A stretch of 64,000 nucleotides of DNA, taken from NCBI GenBank assembly GCA_024760545.1, contig CP060501.1:3178036-3242035 (forward strand), written 5' to 3'. The position numbers were made by a program, and so were the translations under genes. The stretch is from Nitrospira sp. (GTDB taxonomy: Bacteria > Nitrospirota > Nitrospiria > Nitrospirales > Nitrospiraceae). The number at the start of each line of letters is the position of its first letter. Position 1 is the stretch's first letter. Positions 9,277 through 18,610 of the stretch are shown piece after piece. The notes under the pieces were generated by a model, which was given only the letters and a program-made list of their open reading frames with translations, searched no databases and had not been told where the DNA came from.

Positions 9277-10275
9277 CTAGTCGGGTAGCTGGTTCATCCG
9301 TGGGCTGTTGATAGGTACACATGCAATATCAGCTAACACCCCGCGATGGTCGGACGGCCACAGTGCGGTGCCGTCGGGCAGCCGACCCGGGTGCTCAAAT
9401 GCCAGATGACTTGAGCGCACCACCGACCTGTTGCCGGTCTTCCCATCGAGCAAGAAAATAAAATCGACCCGTCGATCGGCGGTCGGCTGTTCCACATGGA
9501 TGTTTTGCCACACCGTACCTCCCGATACCCCTGGATTGGCGACCCGGAAGACATCGATGAATCCCGGCTCCTTCTGCCACCCAGTGAGGACCTGAGATTG
9601 CTCGCCGGTGTTCAAATCACCCATCAAGATTGCTCTCCCGTTCCCTCGATGCTCACGGAATAGCTCCCCGACTCGTTGAAGCTGGCACTCGTCTCCTTTC
9701 GAAGTATGGGCGGAAAAGACCTGGACTGATCCGTCGGGCGTATCGATCTCGGCGCGCAGCAGAATGCGAGGATCCAGCCGATATCGGCAGCGCGGTAGAT
9801 CGTAGATTTCCGAGGCAACGATTGGATATCGGCTCAGGATGGCAGGGCCTTCCTTGAAACCAAGTGCGGAGGTGATCACCCGATCCAAGGATCTGATGCC
9901 GAAAATCCGATCTGTCGCAGGCGCGAAGACCATCTGATACCCAAGCGCATCGGCGATCCGCTGCGCCACATTGCCATGTCTTCGGCTCTGTGAGGCTTCT
10001 TGGAAGGCAATCACATCAGGTTGCACACGTCGCAATTCTTGAATGGTCATCTCGAGCCGTTCCTCGAGATGGGTGCCATTTTCGACGAATCCCGACCACG
10101 GCCCGTCGTGCAGCAGGTTATAGGTCAGGACACGAAGTTGGGCAGGCTCGTTTGAAGCTGCCGCCGATTCATCGGTTAGGCAGGCCACCACAAGACAAAC
10201 GACCGACAAGGCCACCATCAATCTGATCGCGGCGCAGGTAAATTGGTCACCTGCTTTTAAATGTGAGCGGTTCAC
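9277..10275 (-). CDS. Exported endonuclease/exonuclease/phosphatase-family protein
   Basis: The EEP fold is shown by the catalytic set in order: VIAFQEASQSRRHGN (metal Glu), FSAHTSKGDE (His), ILMGDLNTG (Asp/Asn) and WPSDHRGVLAD (Asp-His). Members cleave phosphodiesters in DNA, phosphoinositides or sphingomyelin; the substrate here is not evident. The GTG start at 10275 is preferred because it gives a basic n-region, then LMVALSVVCLVVAC and SAAA, a plausible signal peptide with a possible lipobox. Upstream in-frame ATGs at 10353 and 10416 would bury that segment, and 10353 overlaps the divergent gene's ATG. A secreted or lipid-anchored hydrolase is expected. Confidence 0.82.
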   Translation of the reverse strand: MNRSHLKAGDQFTCAAIRLMVALSVVCLVVACLTDESAAASNEPAQLRVLTYNLLHDGPWSGFVENGTHLEERLEMTIQELRRVQPDVIAFQEASQSRRHGNVAQRIADALGYQMVFAPATDRIFGIRSLDRVITSALGFKEGPAILSRYPIVASEIYDLPRCRYRLDPRILLRAEIDTPDGSVQVFSAHTSKGDECQLQRVGELFREHRGNGRAILMGDLNTGEQSQVLTGWQKEPGFIDVFRVANPGVSGGTVWQNIHVEQPTADRRVDFIFLLDGKTGNRSVVRSSHLAFEHPGRLPDGTALWPSDHRGVLADIACVPINSPRMNQLPD

Positions 10276-10351
10276 GAGACCTACAGAGTTCTTCACCCAA
10301 CCGGGGAATCTCCGAGTAGGCGGAGATGCGTGCTGTCCGGTACCCTTAGTC

Positions 10352-10666
10352 ATGAGACGAGCGTTGTTTATTCTACTCCTGATTTTGTTGAGTTCACCTG
10401 TGCTGGCGGCCGACATGACTCCGCCTTCTCAATCGCCTCCGCCGTCAACGCCACGAGATCCCTCACCCGAGAAATCACAATCGGATAATCCTCCTGGCAC
10501 GCGCGATCACGGGATGGTGAAACAACCGGAGACGGTTCCTCATCCGGATTCTGTCGTGACGCCGCCGGTTATCGATCCCAAGATGGCGATCGATCCCGAA
10601 GCCAAGACCGAAGGGGATCGTCATCCCACGCTACCGCCTGAAGGGACGTCACCGCCGAAACAATAA
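10352..10666 (+). CDS. Small proline-rich exported protein
   Basis: 104 residues: a clear Sec signal peptide (MRRALFILLLILLSSPVLAA) followed by a low-complexity Pro/Ser/Asp-rich chain with no predicted fold. The mature part has repeated PP and DP motifs and no cysteines, which suggests an extended periplasmic or surface polypeptide. Its ATG overlaps, on the opposite strand, an ATG of the divergent EEP-family frame (CATG at 10351-10354), one reason to place that gene's start further in. Function unknown. Confidence 0.72.
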   Translation: MRRALFILLLILLSSPVLAADMTPPSQSPPPSTPRDPSPEKSQSDNPPGTRDHGMVKQPETVPHPDSVVTPPVIDPKMAIDPEAKTEGDRHPTLPPEGTSPPKQ

Positions 10667-10682
10667 CGGGCAAGAGGCGGTC

Positions 10683-11144
10683 ATGCCTGATGTTCCTGCT
10701 AACACGAACGATATCAAGGATATCAGGGTGGCCGGTTGCCGCGTGAAGCTCTCATTTCGATCAATGGAGCATGGGAAATGGATCGTCCAGGGCATTCTAC
10801 AGCTTCTGTGCGGTGATACTGGCGGTGTGTCTGGGTTGCGTACCGAAGGAAACCAAGAATTCTCTCTAGCTCAGCAGACTGGAGAACCAGGGAGCACGAT
10901 TCCAAAGACCGAACCTCCTTACTATCCCAACACCGCCGGTAATATCGTGGCTCCACCGGGAAATCCAGCCGGGAACCCTGCCGGGGCTCTTCCCATCACG
11001 GGCGGGACGGAAAATCAGTCCGGTGGATGGCCTGCCGGGAGATCGTTTCGGATCGATTGTCTGATTTATGAGGACATCAGTGGGCGACGTGCTCCTTGCG
11101 CCGACTTTTCAGCCGGTGCTAAGATCCGAGCATCGGAGTCGTAG
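10683..11144 (+). CDS. Hypothetical Gly/Pro-rich protein, probably the body of a frameshifted lipoprotein
   Basis: This frame encodes 153 residues from an ATG with an upstream GAGGCGG. Residues 1-60 have no protein-like character, while from AQQTGEPG onward the chain is Pro/Gly/Asn-rich (NPAGNPAGALPITGG) like an exported spacer, ending in a segment with two cysteines. The +1 frame over residues 30-62 encodes a textbook lipoprotein signal (separate entry at 10771) that ends in a stop exactly where the good part of this frame begins. The biologically meaningful product is therefore probably the two pieces joined. I do not recognise a family. Confidence 0.5.
   Translation: MPDVPANTNDIKDIRVAGCRVKLSFRSMEHGKWIVQGILQLLCGDTGGVSGLRTEGNQEFSLAQQTGEPGSTIPKTEPPYYPNTAGNIVAPPGNPAGNPAGALPITGGTENQSGGWPAGRSFRIDCLIYEDISGRRAPCADFSAGAKIRASES
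10771..10869 (+). pseudogene. Out-of-frame lipoprotein signal peptide overlapping the preceding frame
   Basis: Read from ATG 10771, 32 codons give a short polar start, then a hydrophobic core and lipobox (FCAVILAVCLGC), then VPKETKNSL and a TAG stop. In the frame of the overlapping 10683-11144 ORF the same bases read on past SL into AQQTGEPG. The switch point lies in a TTCTCTCTAG run, a natural place for a one-base loss. This could be a decaying lipoprotein gene, an assembly error or a slippery site. The ATG itself has a poorly spaced GGAG, which weakens the case. Confidence 0.45.
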
Positions 11145-11164
11145 AGTCCAGTGTCGGGAGTATT

Positions 11165-11431
11165 ATGCCAAACATTACGTTACTCGTGTCGCCTAGTTGT
11201 GGAGCCTGTCCTTCGGCCAAGAGCCTGTGGAAACAGCTGCGAGTCAAATATAGCTTTTCGTACCGAGAGGTGGACATCACCACGAAAGACGGCCAAGAAT
11301 TGGCGGACCGTCATTCGGTCCGTGCCGTTCCCGCGACCATTATCGATGGGCGATTGACGTTCGTTGGCGTTCCCAGTCGGGAAAGTGCGGAAAAAGCCAT
11401 TCAATTGAAGATCAAACAGCGGGAAGGATAG
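11165..11431 (+). CDS. Thioredoxin/glutaredoxin-family protein
   Basis: 88 residues with one thioredoxin-fold domain. The redox motif lies at the end of beta-1 (LLVSPSCGACPSAKSLW, a C-G-A-C pair). The cis-proline is in VRAVPATIIDGR, and the GVPSRESAEKAI ending fits thioredoxin-like proteins that take substrates through a short groove. There is no signal peptide, so it is probably cytosolic. GGGAG sits about 6 nt before the ATG. A zinc-ribbon microprotein follows after 6 nt, so both are likely co-expressed; a small thiol-disulfide or metal-handling pair is possible but unproven. Confidence 0.83.
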   Translation: MPNITLLVSPSCGACPSAKSLWKQLRVKYSFSYREVDITTKDGQELADRHSVRAVPATIIDGRLTFVGVPSRESAEKAIQLKIKQREG

Positions 11432-11437
11432 CGAGTC

Positions 11438-11593
11438 ATGGATGAAGAGGATTTCGAGCTGCCCGATCTTCCCCTCCTCGATAAAGGACCTCCACCCGAC
11501 TGCCCAATCTGTGGTGATCCCATGTCCTTCATTGATGGGGACTGGGCCTGTGTCGACTGTAACGGCGAGCTCTTGGGACCGGAGACAGGATAG
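11438..11593 (+). CDS. Zinc-ribbon microprotein (51 aa)
   Basis: This short gene starts 6 nt after the thioredoxin-like gene. Its product has an acidic N-terminus (MDEEDFELPDLPLLDKG), then DCPICGDPM and ACVDCNGE. Two CxxC knuckles spaced 16 residues apart form a typical rubredoxin-like or zinc-ribbon site. A ribosome site (AAGGATAGCGAGTC) overlaps the end of the previous gene. The compact CxxC pair and the tight linkage argue that it is real. Function unknown; metal binding is the only safe inference. Confidence 0.66.
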   Translation: MDEEDFELPDLPLLDKGPPPDCPICGDPMSFIDGDWACVDCNGELLGPETG

Positions 11594-11658
11594 TCGCGTC
11601 GTTCGTCGCTTGTGAAGCGCAATTCCATGGGAAGGCAAACCATGTCGATATTCGTACG

Positions 11659-11679
11659 CTTCACGCTTCACGTTTCACG
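11659..11679. repeat. Three tandem 7-bp units upstream of addB
   Basis: Three consecutive heptamers CTTCACG, CTTCACG and TTTCACG lie 14 nt before the addB ATG. This is a short tandem repeat in a leader region and may be a recombination relic or a binding site. I see no protein motif that explains it. Confidence 0.4.
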
Positions 11680-11692
11680 AAACCCGAGTTAG

Positions 11693-14600
11693 ATGCTCCG
11701 CGTCGTCACCGGTCGGTTTCATCCGTCTCTCGAATCCTCCCTCGTCGATCATGTCAGGCGTACCAAGGCAGCCGATCCGCTCGCACCAATCGCGATCATC
11801 GTTCCATCCAAACCATTGGCCGATCGCATTCGTACCCTTTTCACCGTCGGACACCGGCTGTCGGTCCTGAACTTATACGTCCTCACCTTCCATCAATTGG
11901 CCCTACGATTGGCTGGAGAGGAATCTGCAAATCGCCAACTGCCGCGAGTGATCGACGAACTGTTCTTCGAACAATTGATACGTCACATTGTTCGCAGCAA
12001 GCTCTCGAGCCAGGCTCCCTTACAGCGAATCGGGCAATCATCCGGTACTTGGGGAGCGCTCTGGGCGACGATGCGCGACCTGAAAGATGCGGATGTCGAT
12101 CCCGTGCAGGTGCTTCAAGGCATCCGTGAAGGCTATTTCGACGAAGACGACCGGGAATGGCTCGGCGCACTCATTTCGCTCTATGCGTCGGTAAAGGAAG
12201 TGGGGAAGACGCTTGAGGTCGGGACGCAAGACGATCTGGCTGCGCAGCTCATCCCCTGTGTTCCGACCGCCCCGTTCCTCCAGTCGCTAAGGGAAGTGCT
12301 CTATTACGGGTTCTATGACCTCACACAGGTGCAGCTGTCTCTCTTTGAAGCCATCAGTCGGGTCAAGGAGACCACACTGTTTTTCCCGCTGGAGGACGAT
12401 CCGGCGTTTGGATTCGCCCGGCGCTTTTTCGATCGCTGCATCCAGCCTCTGGTGATGTCGGACGATGGGATGATCCGATTGGAACCGGAATTGTCCACCG
12501 CAGCGCCCAAGCCCATCCACCTCACCATACGGAGCGTGATCGGTCCCGAAGAAGAACTGGCGGCGGTTTGCCGCACGATTCTCGATCTGGTGGAAACGAA
12601 TGGGTATCGGTTCGACGAGATCGGTGTCACCGCCCGCACGCTGGATCCCTACAGCCTGCATCTGCGATCGATCTTCGATCATCACCGCATCCCTTTTCGC
12701 ACGACAGCCGTGCGGCCGTTGATTCAGGAACCGATCTGCAAACTGGTGTTGCAGTTGGCGGGCCTGACGTTGAACGATTTTTATCGCGCATCGGTCCTCG
12801 ATGTCGTGACGTCACCTCTCTATGCCACCAATCTGTATGACGGCCTGTCGGAGTCCTACCGGCCTGAACAGTGGAAGCTCCTGGTTCAAGTTCTGCACAT
12901 CACCCACGGAGTCGAGGAATGGAAACGGCTGGACCCCGCGAGCCGAGCGGCACTGATTCTTGACGGTGAGGAGAGCATCGTCGGTTCTTTGACCATTGCG
13001 CCGGACGTGATCAGCCTTCTCTGGCAGGTCGTCTCACAACTCATCGAGGACTGTTCAGCCCTTCCAACACGGGGGACGATCGGCCAGATGGTCATAGCGT
13101 GTCGGGCGCTCATCGAGCGGAGCCTGTGTCGGCCTGGTGCGGCGGGATCGACTGCCGAGGATGTTCAGCTTGCCCACAGCGCGCTGACATGGGACGCCAT
13201 CGATCATATTTGGACGACGCTCATGGAATTGGAGCCGCTCAACGATCAGATGACCTGGGCCGAGTTTGTGGAGTTGCTGGCTCATACGTTTGAGCGGACG
13301 ACGAAGCCCCTCCATGATGCATCACCCCATGGGGTGATGGTGTTCGATGTCATGGCGGCTCGCGGGGTGCCCTTCAAAGCCCTGTTCGTCCTCGGCCTGA
13401 ACGAAAAAGTGTTTCCGCGCTATATCCGAGAAGACGCGTTCCTCCGGGATCGCCATCGGCGAGTGCTGGACTCCACGCTCGGATTTAAGATCGACGAGAA
13501 ACTGACGGCGTATGGAGAAGAGGCGTTGCTCTTCCACTTATCCCGTCAGGCAGCCGGCCAGCGGCTCTATTTATCCCATCAACGGGCCGATGAATCAGGG
13601 CGCATGCTGGCCGCGTCTCCTTATCTCGGAGAAGCCCGCCGCTGGCTGGGCCATGATGAGCAGCCGATAGACGTGGTGCCTCGCCGACTGACCGATCGGC
13701 TCTTGCAGCAGCCCGCGACCAAAATGTTCCTGACGCCGGCTGAGCTGACTCAGTGGTTGGCCTTGAACGCGCAGGACCCGACCGAGCTGATGGTAGCGCT
13801 GGGGCGTGACGCGGAGATCTTTCGCCATGCGGCAGCGGCGCTTGATCGAATCGAAGAGGACGGGGCAACGTTGAACCTCTTCGATGGAATGACCGGGGCG
13901 GTCGAGTCTCATTGGACAAGGCTCGTCGAACGAGGTGTCGCTCCGACACCACTCGAACGGTATGCGCGATGCCCCTTCCAATATTTTGCCGCAGATATTC
14001 TGCGGCTCGAACCGAGTCGTGTTTCGGTCGGACAGGAACCGGACGCAGCGCTGGTCGGTACGCTGTGCCATTCGTCGTTGCGTCGTTGTTATGAACAGCT
14101 CGTGCAGGCAGGGTGGCCGACTGAACGGGTAACGGACGAAGCAATCCAGCGGACGATCCGTTCGTCGGTCGAGCTGGCGGCGACAGACTTGGAATCACAG
14201 TATCGGACAGGTCCCTATCTGCTGTGGGAGCTGGCTAAGGAACTGATTGTGACGCTGGCGACCGCGGCGGTGGAAGCGGACGAGAAGGAGCAGGCCGAGC
14301 ATCCCTACACCCCCGTTGCATTTGAAATAGACGGGGAAGGGACGGTACCTGGGATTCTCGAGGAAGGAGCGTTGAAGGTCCGCGGCCGGATCGATCGTCT
14401 CGACCGGAATCGGAACTCCGGCGCGCTACAGGTCCTCGACTACAAGTTCAAAGTCGGTTCGGCCATGAAAGCGGAAGACCGCAACTTGGCTCAGTCGGCG
14501 GTCCGCGGATATCGGTTGCAACCGCCGCTCTATAGCTGCCTCACTGTTCCTGGACAGGCTGCGCCCTCAGCACCGAGCCGTGTGCAGTTCCTATTTCTTG

Positions 14601-14872
14601 CTCCCCGATGGTCCACAGCGATCAGCCGATCGACGTTCAATGCGACTTCGTGGACGTCTGAAACGGGGATACTTATTCAGAAATCGATCAGAACGCTGGT
14701 GGACGGCATCCGTAGCGGACGATTTTTCATTCTTCCGGACGGCTATTGCGACGGATGCGAGTTTCGTGTGATGTGCCGCCGAGAGCATGCTCCGACGTGG
14801 TGGAGGGCCTATCGCGCGGCCGAACCGAAAGTGCTGAAGATGCTTCGTACGCAGAAGATTGCCGATGAGTAA
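11693..14872 (+). CDS. addB: ATP-dependent helicase/nuclease subunit B-like (AddB)
   Basis: At 1059 residues this is the inactive-helicase/nuclease partner of an AddAB complex, which resects double-strand breaks for RecA. The C-terminal PD-(D/E)XK nuclease shows GRIDRLDR followed by LQVLDYKFK. An iron-sulfur staple is formed by Cys760 (RYARCPFQYF) and Cys1019, Cys1022 and Cys1028 (YCDGCEFRVMC), the 1+3 arrangement diagnostic of AddB. The N-terminal part is UvrD-like but lacks a good Walker A motif, as expected for AddB. The stop overlaps the start of addA, so translation is coupled. Together they replace RecBCD, for which I see no genes in the window. Confidence 0.9.
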   Translation: MLRVVTGRFHPSLESSLVDHVRRTKAADPLAPIAIIVPSKPLADRIRTLFTVGHRLSVLNLYVLTFHQLALRLAGEESANRQLPRVIDELFFEQLIRHIVRSKLSSQAPLQRIGQSSGTWGALWATMRDLKDADVDPVQVLQGIREGYFDEDDREWLGALISLYASVKEVGKTLEVGTQDDLAAQLIPCVPTAPFLQSLREVLYYGFYDLTQVQLSLFEAISRVKETTLFFPLEDDPAFGFARRFFDRCIQPLVMSDDGMIRLEPELSTAAPKPIHLTIRSVIGPEEELAAVCRTILDLVETNGYRFDEIGVTARTLDPYSLHLRSIFDHHRIPFRTTAVRPLIQEPICKLVLQLAGLTLNDFYRASVLDVVTSPLYATNLYDGLSESYRPEQWKLLVQVLHITHGVEEWKRLDPASRAALILDGEESIVGSLTIAPDVISLLWQVVSQLIEDCSALPTRGTIGQMVIACRALIERSLCRPGAAGSTAEDVQLAHSALTWDAIDHIWTTLMELEPLNDQMTWAEFVELLAHTFERTTKPLHDASPHGVMVFDVMAARGVPFKALFVLGLNEKVFPRYIREDAFLRDRHRRVLDSTLGFKIDEKLTAYGEEALLFHLSRQAAGQRLYLSHQRADESGRMLAASPYLGEARRWLGHDEQPIDVVPRRLTDRLLQQPATKMFLTPAELTQWLALNAQDPTELMVALGRDAEIFRHAAAALDRIEEDGATLNLFDGMTGAVESHWTRLVERGVAPTPLERYARCPFQYFAADILRLEPSRVSVGQEPDAALVGTLCHSSLRRCYEQLVQAGWPTERVTDEAIQRTIRSSVELAATDLESQYRTGPYLLWELAKELIVTLATAAVEADEKEQAEHPYTPVAFEIDGEGTVPGILEEGALKVRGRIDRLDRNRNSGALQVLDYKFKVGSAMKAEDRNLAQSAVRGYRLQPPLYSCLTVPGQAAPSAPSRVQFLFLAPRWSTAISRSTFNATSWTSETGILIQKSIRTLVDGIRSGRFFILPDGYCDGCEFRVMCRREHAPTWWRAYRAAEPKVLKMLRTQKIADE

Positions 14873-17800
14873 CGACTTTCTGATACCGGATCGCTTGGCC
14901 AGGGAGTCGGCCGAGACGACCTTCGACCGCAATGTCGTTGTCATAGCCGGAGCGGGAACCGGCAAGACGACCTTGCTCGTGAATCGTCTCGTATACCTGC
15001 TGATGAAGGAACCGGCTCCGGTTCCAATCACGCAGATCGTCGCCTTGACGTTCACCAACAAGGCGGCGACAGAAATGAAGGTGCGGCTACGGGAACGGCT
15101 TACTATCCTCGCCCATCCGGAGGCCGGTTCGATGCGATCGACTGACGGAGGGGTCGTTTCGCTCGATGCTCTGCGAGCGCGATACGGGCTCAGCGCCGAT
15201 GCAGTTGCCGCGCGTGCCCAGGCCGGGCTCAACGATCTCGAGAAGGCCCAGATCGGCACCCTTCACAGTTTCGCCGCACACGTGTTGCGCCTCCATCCAC
15301 TGGAAAGCGTGGTCGATCCTGATTTCAAGGAGGACGACGGCTTGCGCTTTGAGGAACAGTTTACGGCCGCGTGGGATTGCTGGCTTGACCAGGAATTGAG
15401 CCTCGCTGGGCAACACCATCGAGTATGGCGATCCGTGTTGTCATCGACCACGCTCGAGGCGGTCAGAACCTTGACCCGGTCCTTGTGCAGTGAATTGGTT
15501 GATCTCGACGCTCTGCAGCATCAACTCGAATCAACGGCAGTGCCGCCGGCGATGTCACGCTGGATACAGCAGATGGATGTTCAGGCGGAGCAGCTCTTGA
15601 AGGCATACGACCGGCCTAAACGCCGTAAAGTCGAGCACATGCTTGCCGCCACGGTGTCATTGATGCACCTCATGACAGAAAAAGGCTTGGCCGGCCGGGA
15701 AGATCTGACGACGGAGGAACGAGAATGGCTCGACAAAGATCTCGGGAATGCCGTCGCCGGATGGGAGAAAGCTGATTTCCGAGAGGCAGGCATCCTCATC
15801 GAGACGGCGCAACAGCTTCTATCGGTCGACCATGAATTCTTAACCAATCTTCTGAAGCTGGTCATCCCGCTGGTGCGGAACATTCGTGACGCCTTTGCTC
15901 GGCAAGGCTGGATTTCGTTTGATGGTCTGCTGGCACGGGCGCGAGCCTTGCTCTTCGAGCATCCGTCCGTCCGCGAGCGGATTAAGCGGGATTATCGAGC
16001 CGTATTGGTCGATGAGTTCCAGGATACGGATCCCGTACAGTACGAGATCATCCTCGCGGTCTCAGAGCGGCAGGGGAACCAGGCGGCGCACTGGCGGGAG
16101 ATGGTCCTGGAGCCGGGAAAGCTCTTCATTGTGGGAGACCCCAAACAATCGATCTATGCCTTTCGACGCGCCGACATTGAAGCCTTTGATCTGGTTGTGG
16201 AGAAAGTGACGGCTGACGGTGGAGTGAGCCAGACGTTGACGACGAACTTCAGGAGCGACGCGGCCGTCTTGGAGCCGGTGAACGAGGTTTTCGACCGGCT
16301 GTTCGAGCGACGGTCACTGGTCCAACCGGCGAATGTTCGATTGGAGGTTCGCCCCCAACGGCGCCCGGCTTCGATAGAGCCGGGTGTTCGCCTCTGCGTG
16401 ACGAGGCCGGATAGTGAAGACGAGACATTCGATGCGGCGGGAGCGACAAGAGCCGAGAGCGAAGTGCTGGTTCGCTGGCTGGCGGAGGAGGTCCTGAGCC
16501 GCGCTTCGATGAAACCAGGCTGCGTGGCGCTGCTGTTCAGGAAGCTCACGCAGGCGGATGCCTATCTCGATGCGTTGCGACGGCACAACATTCCCTATGT
16601 CATCGAGGGAGAAAAGCATTTCTATCGCCGCCAAGAAGTGATCGACTTCGTCAATCTGTTGCGCGTCTTGGATCATCCTCATGACGAGATCGCCATGGCT
16701 GGCCTCCTTCGTTCACCGCTTGGAGGGTTGACCGATCGGGATCTCTACGAGCTCAAGCAGGCGGGGCAGTTCGATTATCTCCACGCGGTGCGTCTTGAAA
16801 CGTGGCCACATGGGTGTGCCTCCGCTGTTCGGAGGCTCTTCGAACACCTAGCTTGGCTCCATCGAGCTATTGCGGTTCTGCCGTTGGTCGAGGCCATCAA
16901 GCTGATATTTGACCGATTACCGGTCCTCGATTTGGCCGCGGCGTCGCTCCATGGCGAACAAGCCGTGGCGAACCTCATGAAGATCAAGCAGACCGCTGCC
17001 GCATTGGCCGACCGCCCTCACATGACCTTGAGCGGATTTGTGGATCTGATGATCGCCCGGCTTGAAGAACAGCCGGATGAGTCGGAGAGTCCCCTTGCCG
17101 AGGAGTCTCTCGAAGCGGTGCATGTGTTGACGATTCATAAGGCCAAGGGGTTGGAATTTCCAATCGTCGTTCTGCCGGGGCTCCACCAGGGGAGCGGTCG
17201 GGAGCGGAGTACGCCGCAGGTCTCGCATGATTGGTCGAGCGGAACCTATGGTCTCTCTCTGGAGCGCTATCAGTCGCTCGGGGCGCTGCTCGTCCACAAC
17301 AAACTACGGTTGAGAGAGGAGGCGGAACGGCGGCGCGTGCTCTATGTGGGGATGACGAGAGCCAAAGAGTTGTTGCTGTTGTCGGGGGGCATCACCGCGC
17401 GTTCGGTCGGCGAAACGGTCTTCGAGCTGTTGCAGAATATCGGGACGGGCGAGATCGGCGCGGTCTCGACTGAGGCATTGAAAATCGGGGGCAGCTCGAT
17501 CCCCCACCGGGTTGTCGCAGCTCCTGAGCGAAAGCGGCCTCGCCGACGTCTGGGCAAAGCAGGCGGCGGGACATTGATCGACCCGCATGAAATTGCCGAA
17601 CTGTGGAAGGCGAGGACAGTCAGATGGAAAGAGGCGTGTGAGACCCCTTCTCATCTGACGCCGACGGTATTGGGCAAACGAGTGGCGCTGATCCGAGGTG
17701 AGACCACTTCTGTTCGACCGGATGCGGCGGTTGGGCGGTTAGCCGGTGTGGTGGCTCACCGCCTGCTCGAGCGGTGGGATTTCTCACAGGACCCCTCCGG

Positions 17801-18215
17801 GTTGCTTGAGCAGGTTGTCACTGCCATTCAAGCGGCTCTTGGACCAGACGACCAGTCCTATGCGGGCGCAGTCGCCGAGTCCGTACACGATCTCCTTGCG
17901 ACGTTCGGCCGATCGGAAGCCTATGCACGTCTCCGTTCCGCCCAGATCCTTGGCCGCGAAGTCCCGTTCGTCATACCGTGGGGAGATAGGCAGGTCATGG
18001 AAGGAATCATAGACCTCATCTACCGGTTGGATGGAGAGCTCTGGGTCGCCGACTATAAAACGGATACTGTATCGCCCGATCAGGCAGCGGGTCGCGCAGA
18101 GCTGTACCGACCTCAGAGTGAGGTATATAAAGTTGCGGTTCGACAAAGCCTCGGAGTCGAAGCGGTTCGATTCCACTGTCTTTTTTTGCGGTGTGCGACG
18201 GTAGTAGAGTTATAG
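14865..18215 (+). CDS. addA: ATP-dependent helicase/nuclease subunit A (AddA)
   Basis: This is the UvrD-family motor and nuclease of AddAB, about 1116 residues. Motif I is AGAGTGKTTLLV, motif Ia LTFTNKAATEMK, motif II VLVDEFQDTDPVQ and motif III VGDPKQSIYAFRRAD. Then come LTIHKAKGLEFP and LYVGMTRAKE. The C-terminal PD-(D/E)XK nuclease has MEGIIDLIYRL and LWVADYKTDT. I prefer ATG 14865, which overlaps the addB stop (ATGAGTAA); a TTG at 14859 would add two residues. All helicase and nuclease residues I can check are present. A Chi-like recognition sequence cannot be predicted here. Confidence 0.94.
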   Translation: MSNDFLIPDRLARESAETTFDRNVVVIAGAGTGKTTLLVNRLVYLLMKEPAPVPITQIVALTFTNKAATEMKVRLRERLTILAHPEAGSMRSTDGGVVSLDALRARYGLSADAVAARAQAGLNDLEKAQIGTLHSFAAHVLRLHPLESVVDPDFKEDDGLRFEEQFTAAWDCWLDQELSLAGQHHRVWRSVLSSTTLEAVRTLTRSLCSELVDLDALQHQLESTAVPPAMSRWIQQMDVQAEQLLKAYDRPKRRKVEHMLAATVSLMHLMTEKGLAGREDLTTEEREWLDKDLGNAVAGWEKADFREAGILIETAQQLLSVDHEFLTNLLKLVIPLVRNIRDAFARQGWISFDGLLARARALLFEHPSVRERIKRDYRAVLVDEFQDTDPVQYEIILAVSERQGNQAAHWREMVLEPGKLFIVGDPKQSIYAFRRADIEAFDLVVEKVTADGGVSQTLTTNFRSDAAVLEPVNEVFDRLFERRSLVQPANVRLEVRPQRRPASIEPGVRLCVTRPDSEDETFDAAGATRAESEVLVRWLAEEVLSRASMKPGCVALLFRKLTQADAYLDALRRHNIPYVIEGEKHFYRRQEVIDFVNLLRVLDHPHDEIAMAGLLRSPLGGLTDRDLYELKQAGQFDYLHAVRLETWPHGCASAVRRLFEHLAWLHRAIAVLPLVEAIKLIFDRLPVLDLAAASLHGEQAVANLMKIKQTAAALADRPHMTLSGFVDLMIARLEEQPDESESPLAEESLEAVHVLTIHKAKGLEFPIVVLPGLHQGSGRERSTPQVSHDWSSGTYGLSLERYQSLGALLVHNKLRLREEAERRRVLYVGMTRAKELLLLSGGITARSVGETVFELLQNIGTGEIGAVSTEALKIGGSSIPHRVVAAPERKRPRRRLGKAGGGTLIDPHEIAELWKARTVRWKEACETPSHLTPTVLGKRVALIRGETTSVRPDAAVGRLAGVVAHRLLERWDFSQDPSGLLEQVVTAIQAALGPDDQSYAGAVAESVHDLLATFGRSEAYARLRSAQILGREVPFVIPWGDRQVMEGIIDLIYRLDGELWVADYKTDTVSPDQAAGRAELYRPQSEVYKVAVRQSLGVEAVRFHCLFLRCATVVEL

Positions 18216-18232
18216 AAGTAGGATCCCGGGAA

Positions 18233-18610
18233 ATGGCTGGGCGCAACCATATCTCATCCGATGCCTTTGCAAAGCTGGTGCAGCAGGCGATCGCTGACTT
18301 GCCCCCTCCCTACGCCAAGCTGATGGAGTCGATCGCCGTGGTTGTCGAAGAGGAGCCGCCGGAAGACGTATTGCGAGACTTGGAGATGGACGACGAGAGC
18401 GATTTGCTGGGCCTTTATCAAGGCCAGTCGCTGGCGGCCGATTCATTCTTTAGGCCCGGTGGTGAAGCACCGCCGCAGATCTCCATCTATCGCGGACCGA
18501 TCCTTCGTCTTTGTGAAACCCCGGAGGACGTAGTGCAGGAAGTCTACGACACGGTGGTCCATGAACTGGGGCATCATGTCGGTTTGGATGATGACGAAAT
18601 GCCGTACTGA
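18233..18610 (+). CDS. Zincin-like metallopeptidase family protein
   Basis: 125 residues from ATG 18233, which is preceded by AGGATCCCGGGAA. A GTG at 18191 would add 14 residues overlapping addA. The C-terminus carries the zinc-protease signature VHELGHHVGLDDDEM (HExxHxxGxxDDE), typical of the small minimal metallopeptidase family often called DUF1025. These are short cytosolic zincins of unknown substrate. It follows addA by 17 nt and is probably on the same transcript. Its TGA stop lies within the terminal repeat of the next element. Confidence 0.82.
   Translation: MAGRNHISSDAFAKLVQQAIADLPPPYAKLMESIAVVVEEEPPEDVLRDLEMDDESDLLGLYQGQSLAADSFFRPGGEAPPQISIYRGPILRLCETPEDVVQEVYDTVVHELGHHVGLDDDEMPY

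Noticed and set aside
13485-14198. 237-codon minus-strand frame inside addB
   Set aside because: It is Arg/Pro-rich antisense sequence over the conserved AddB iron-sulfur region and has no motif.
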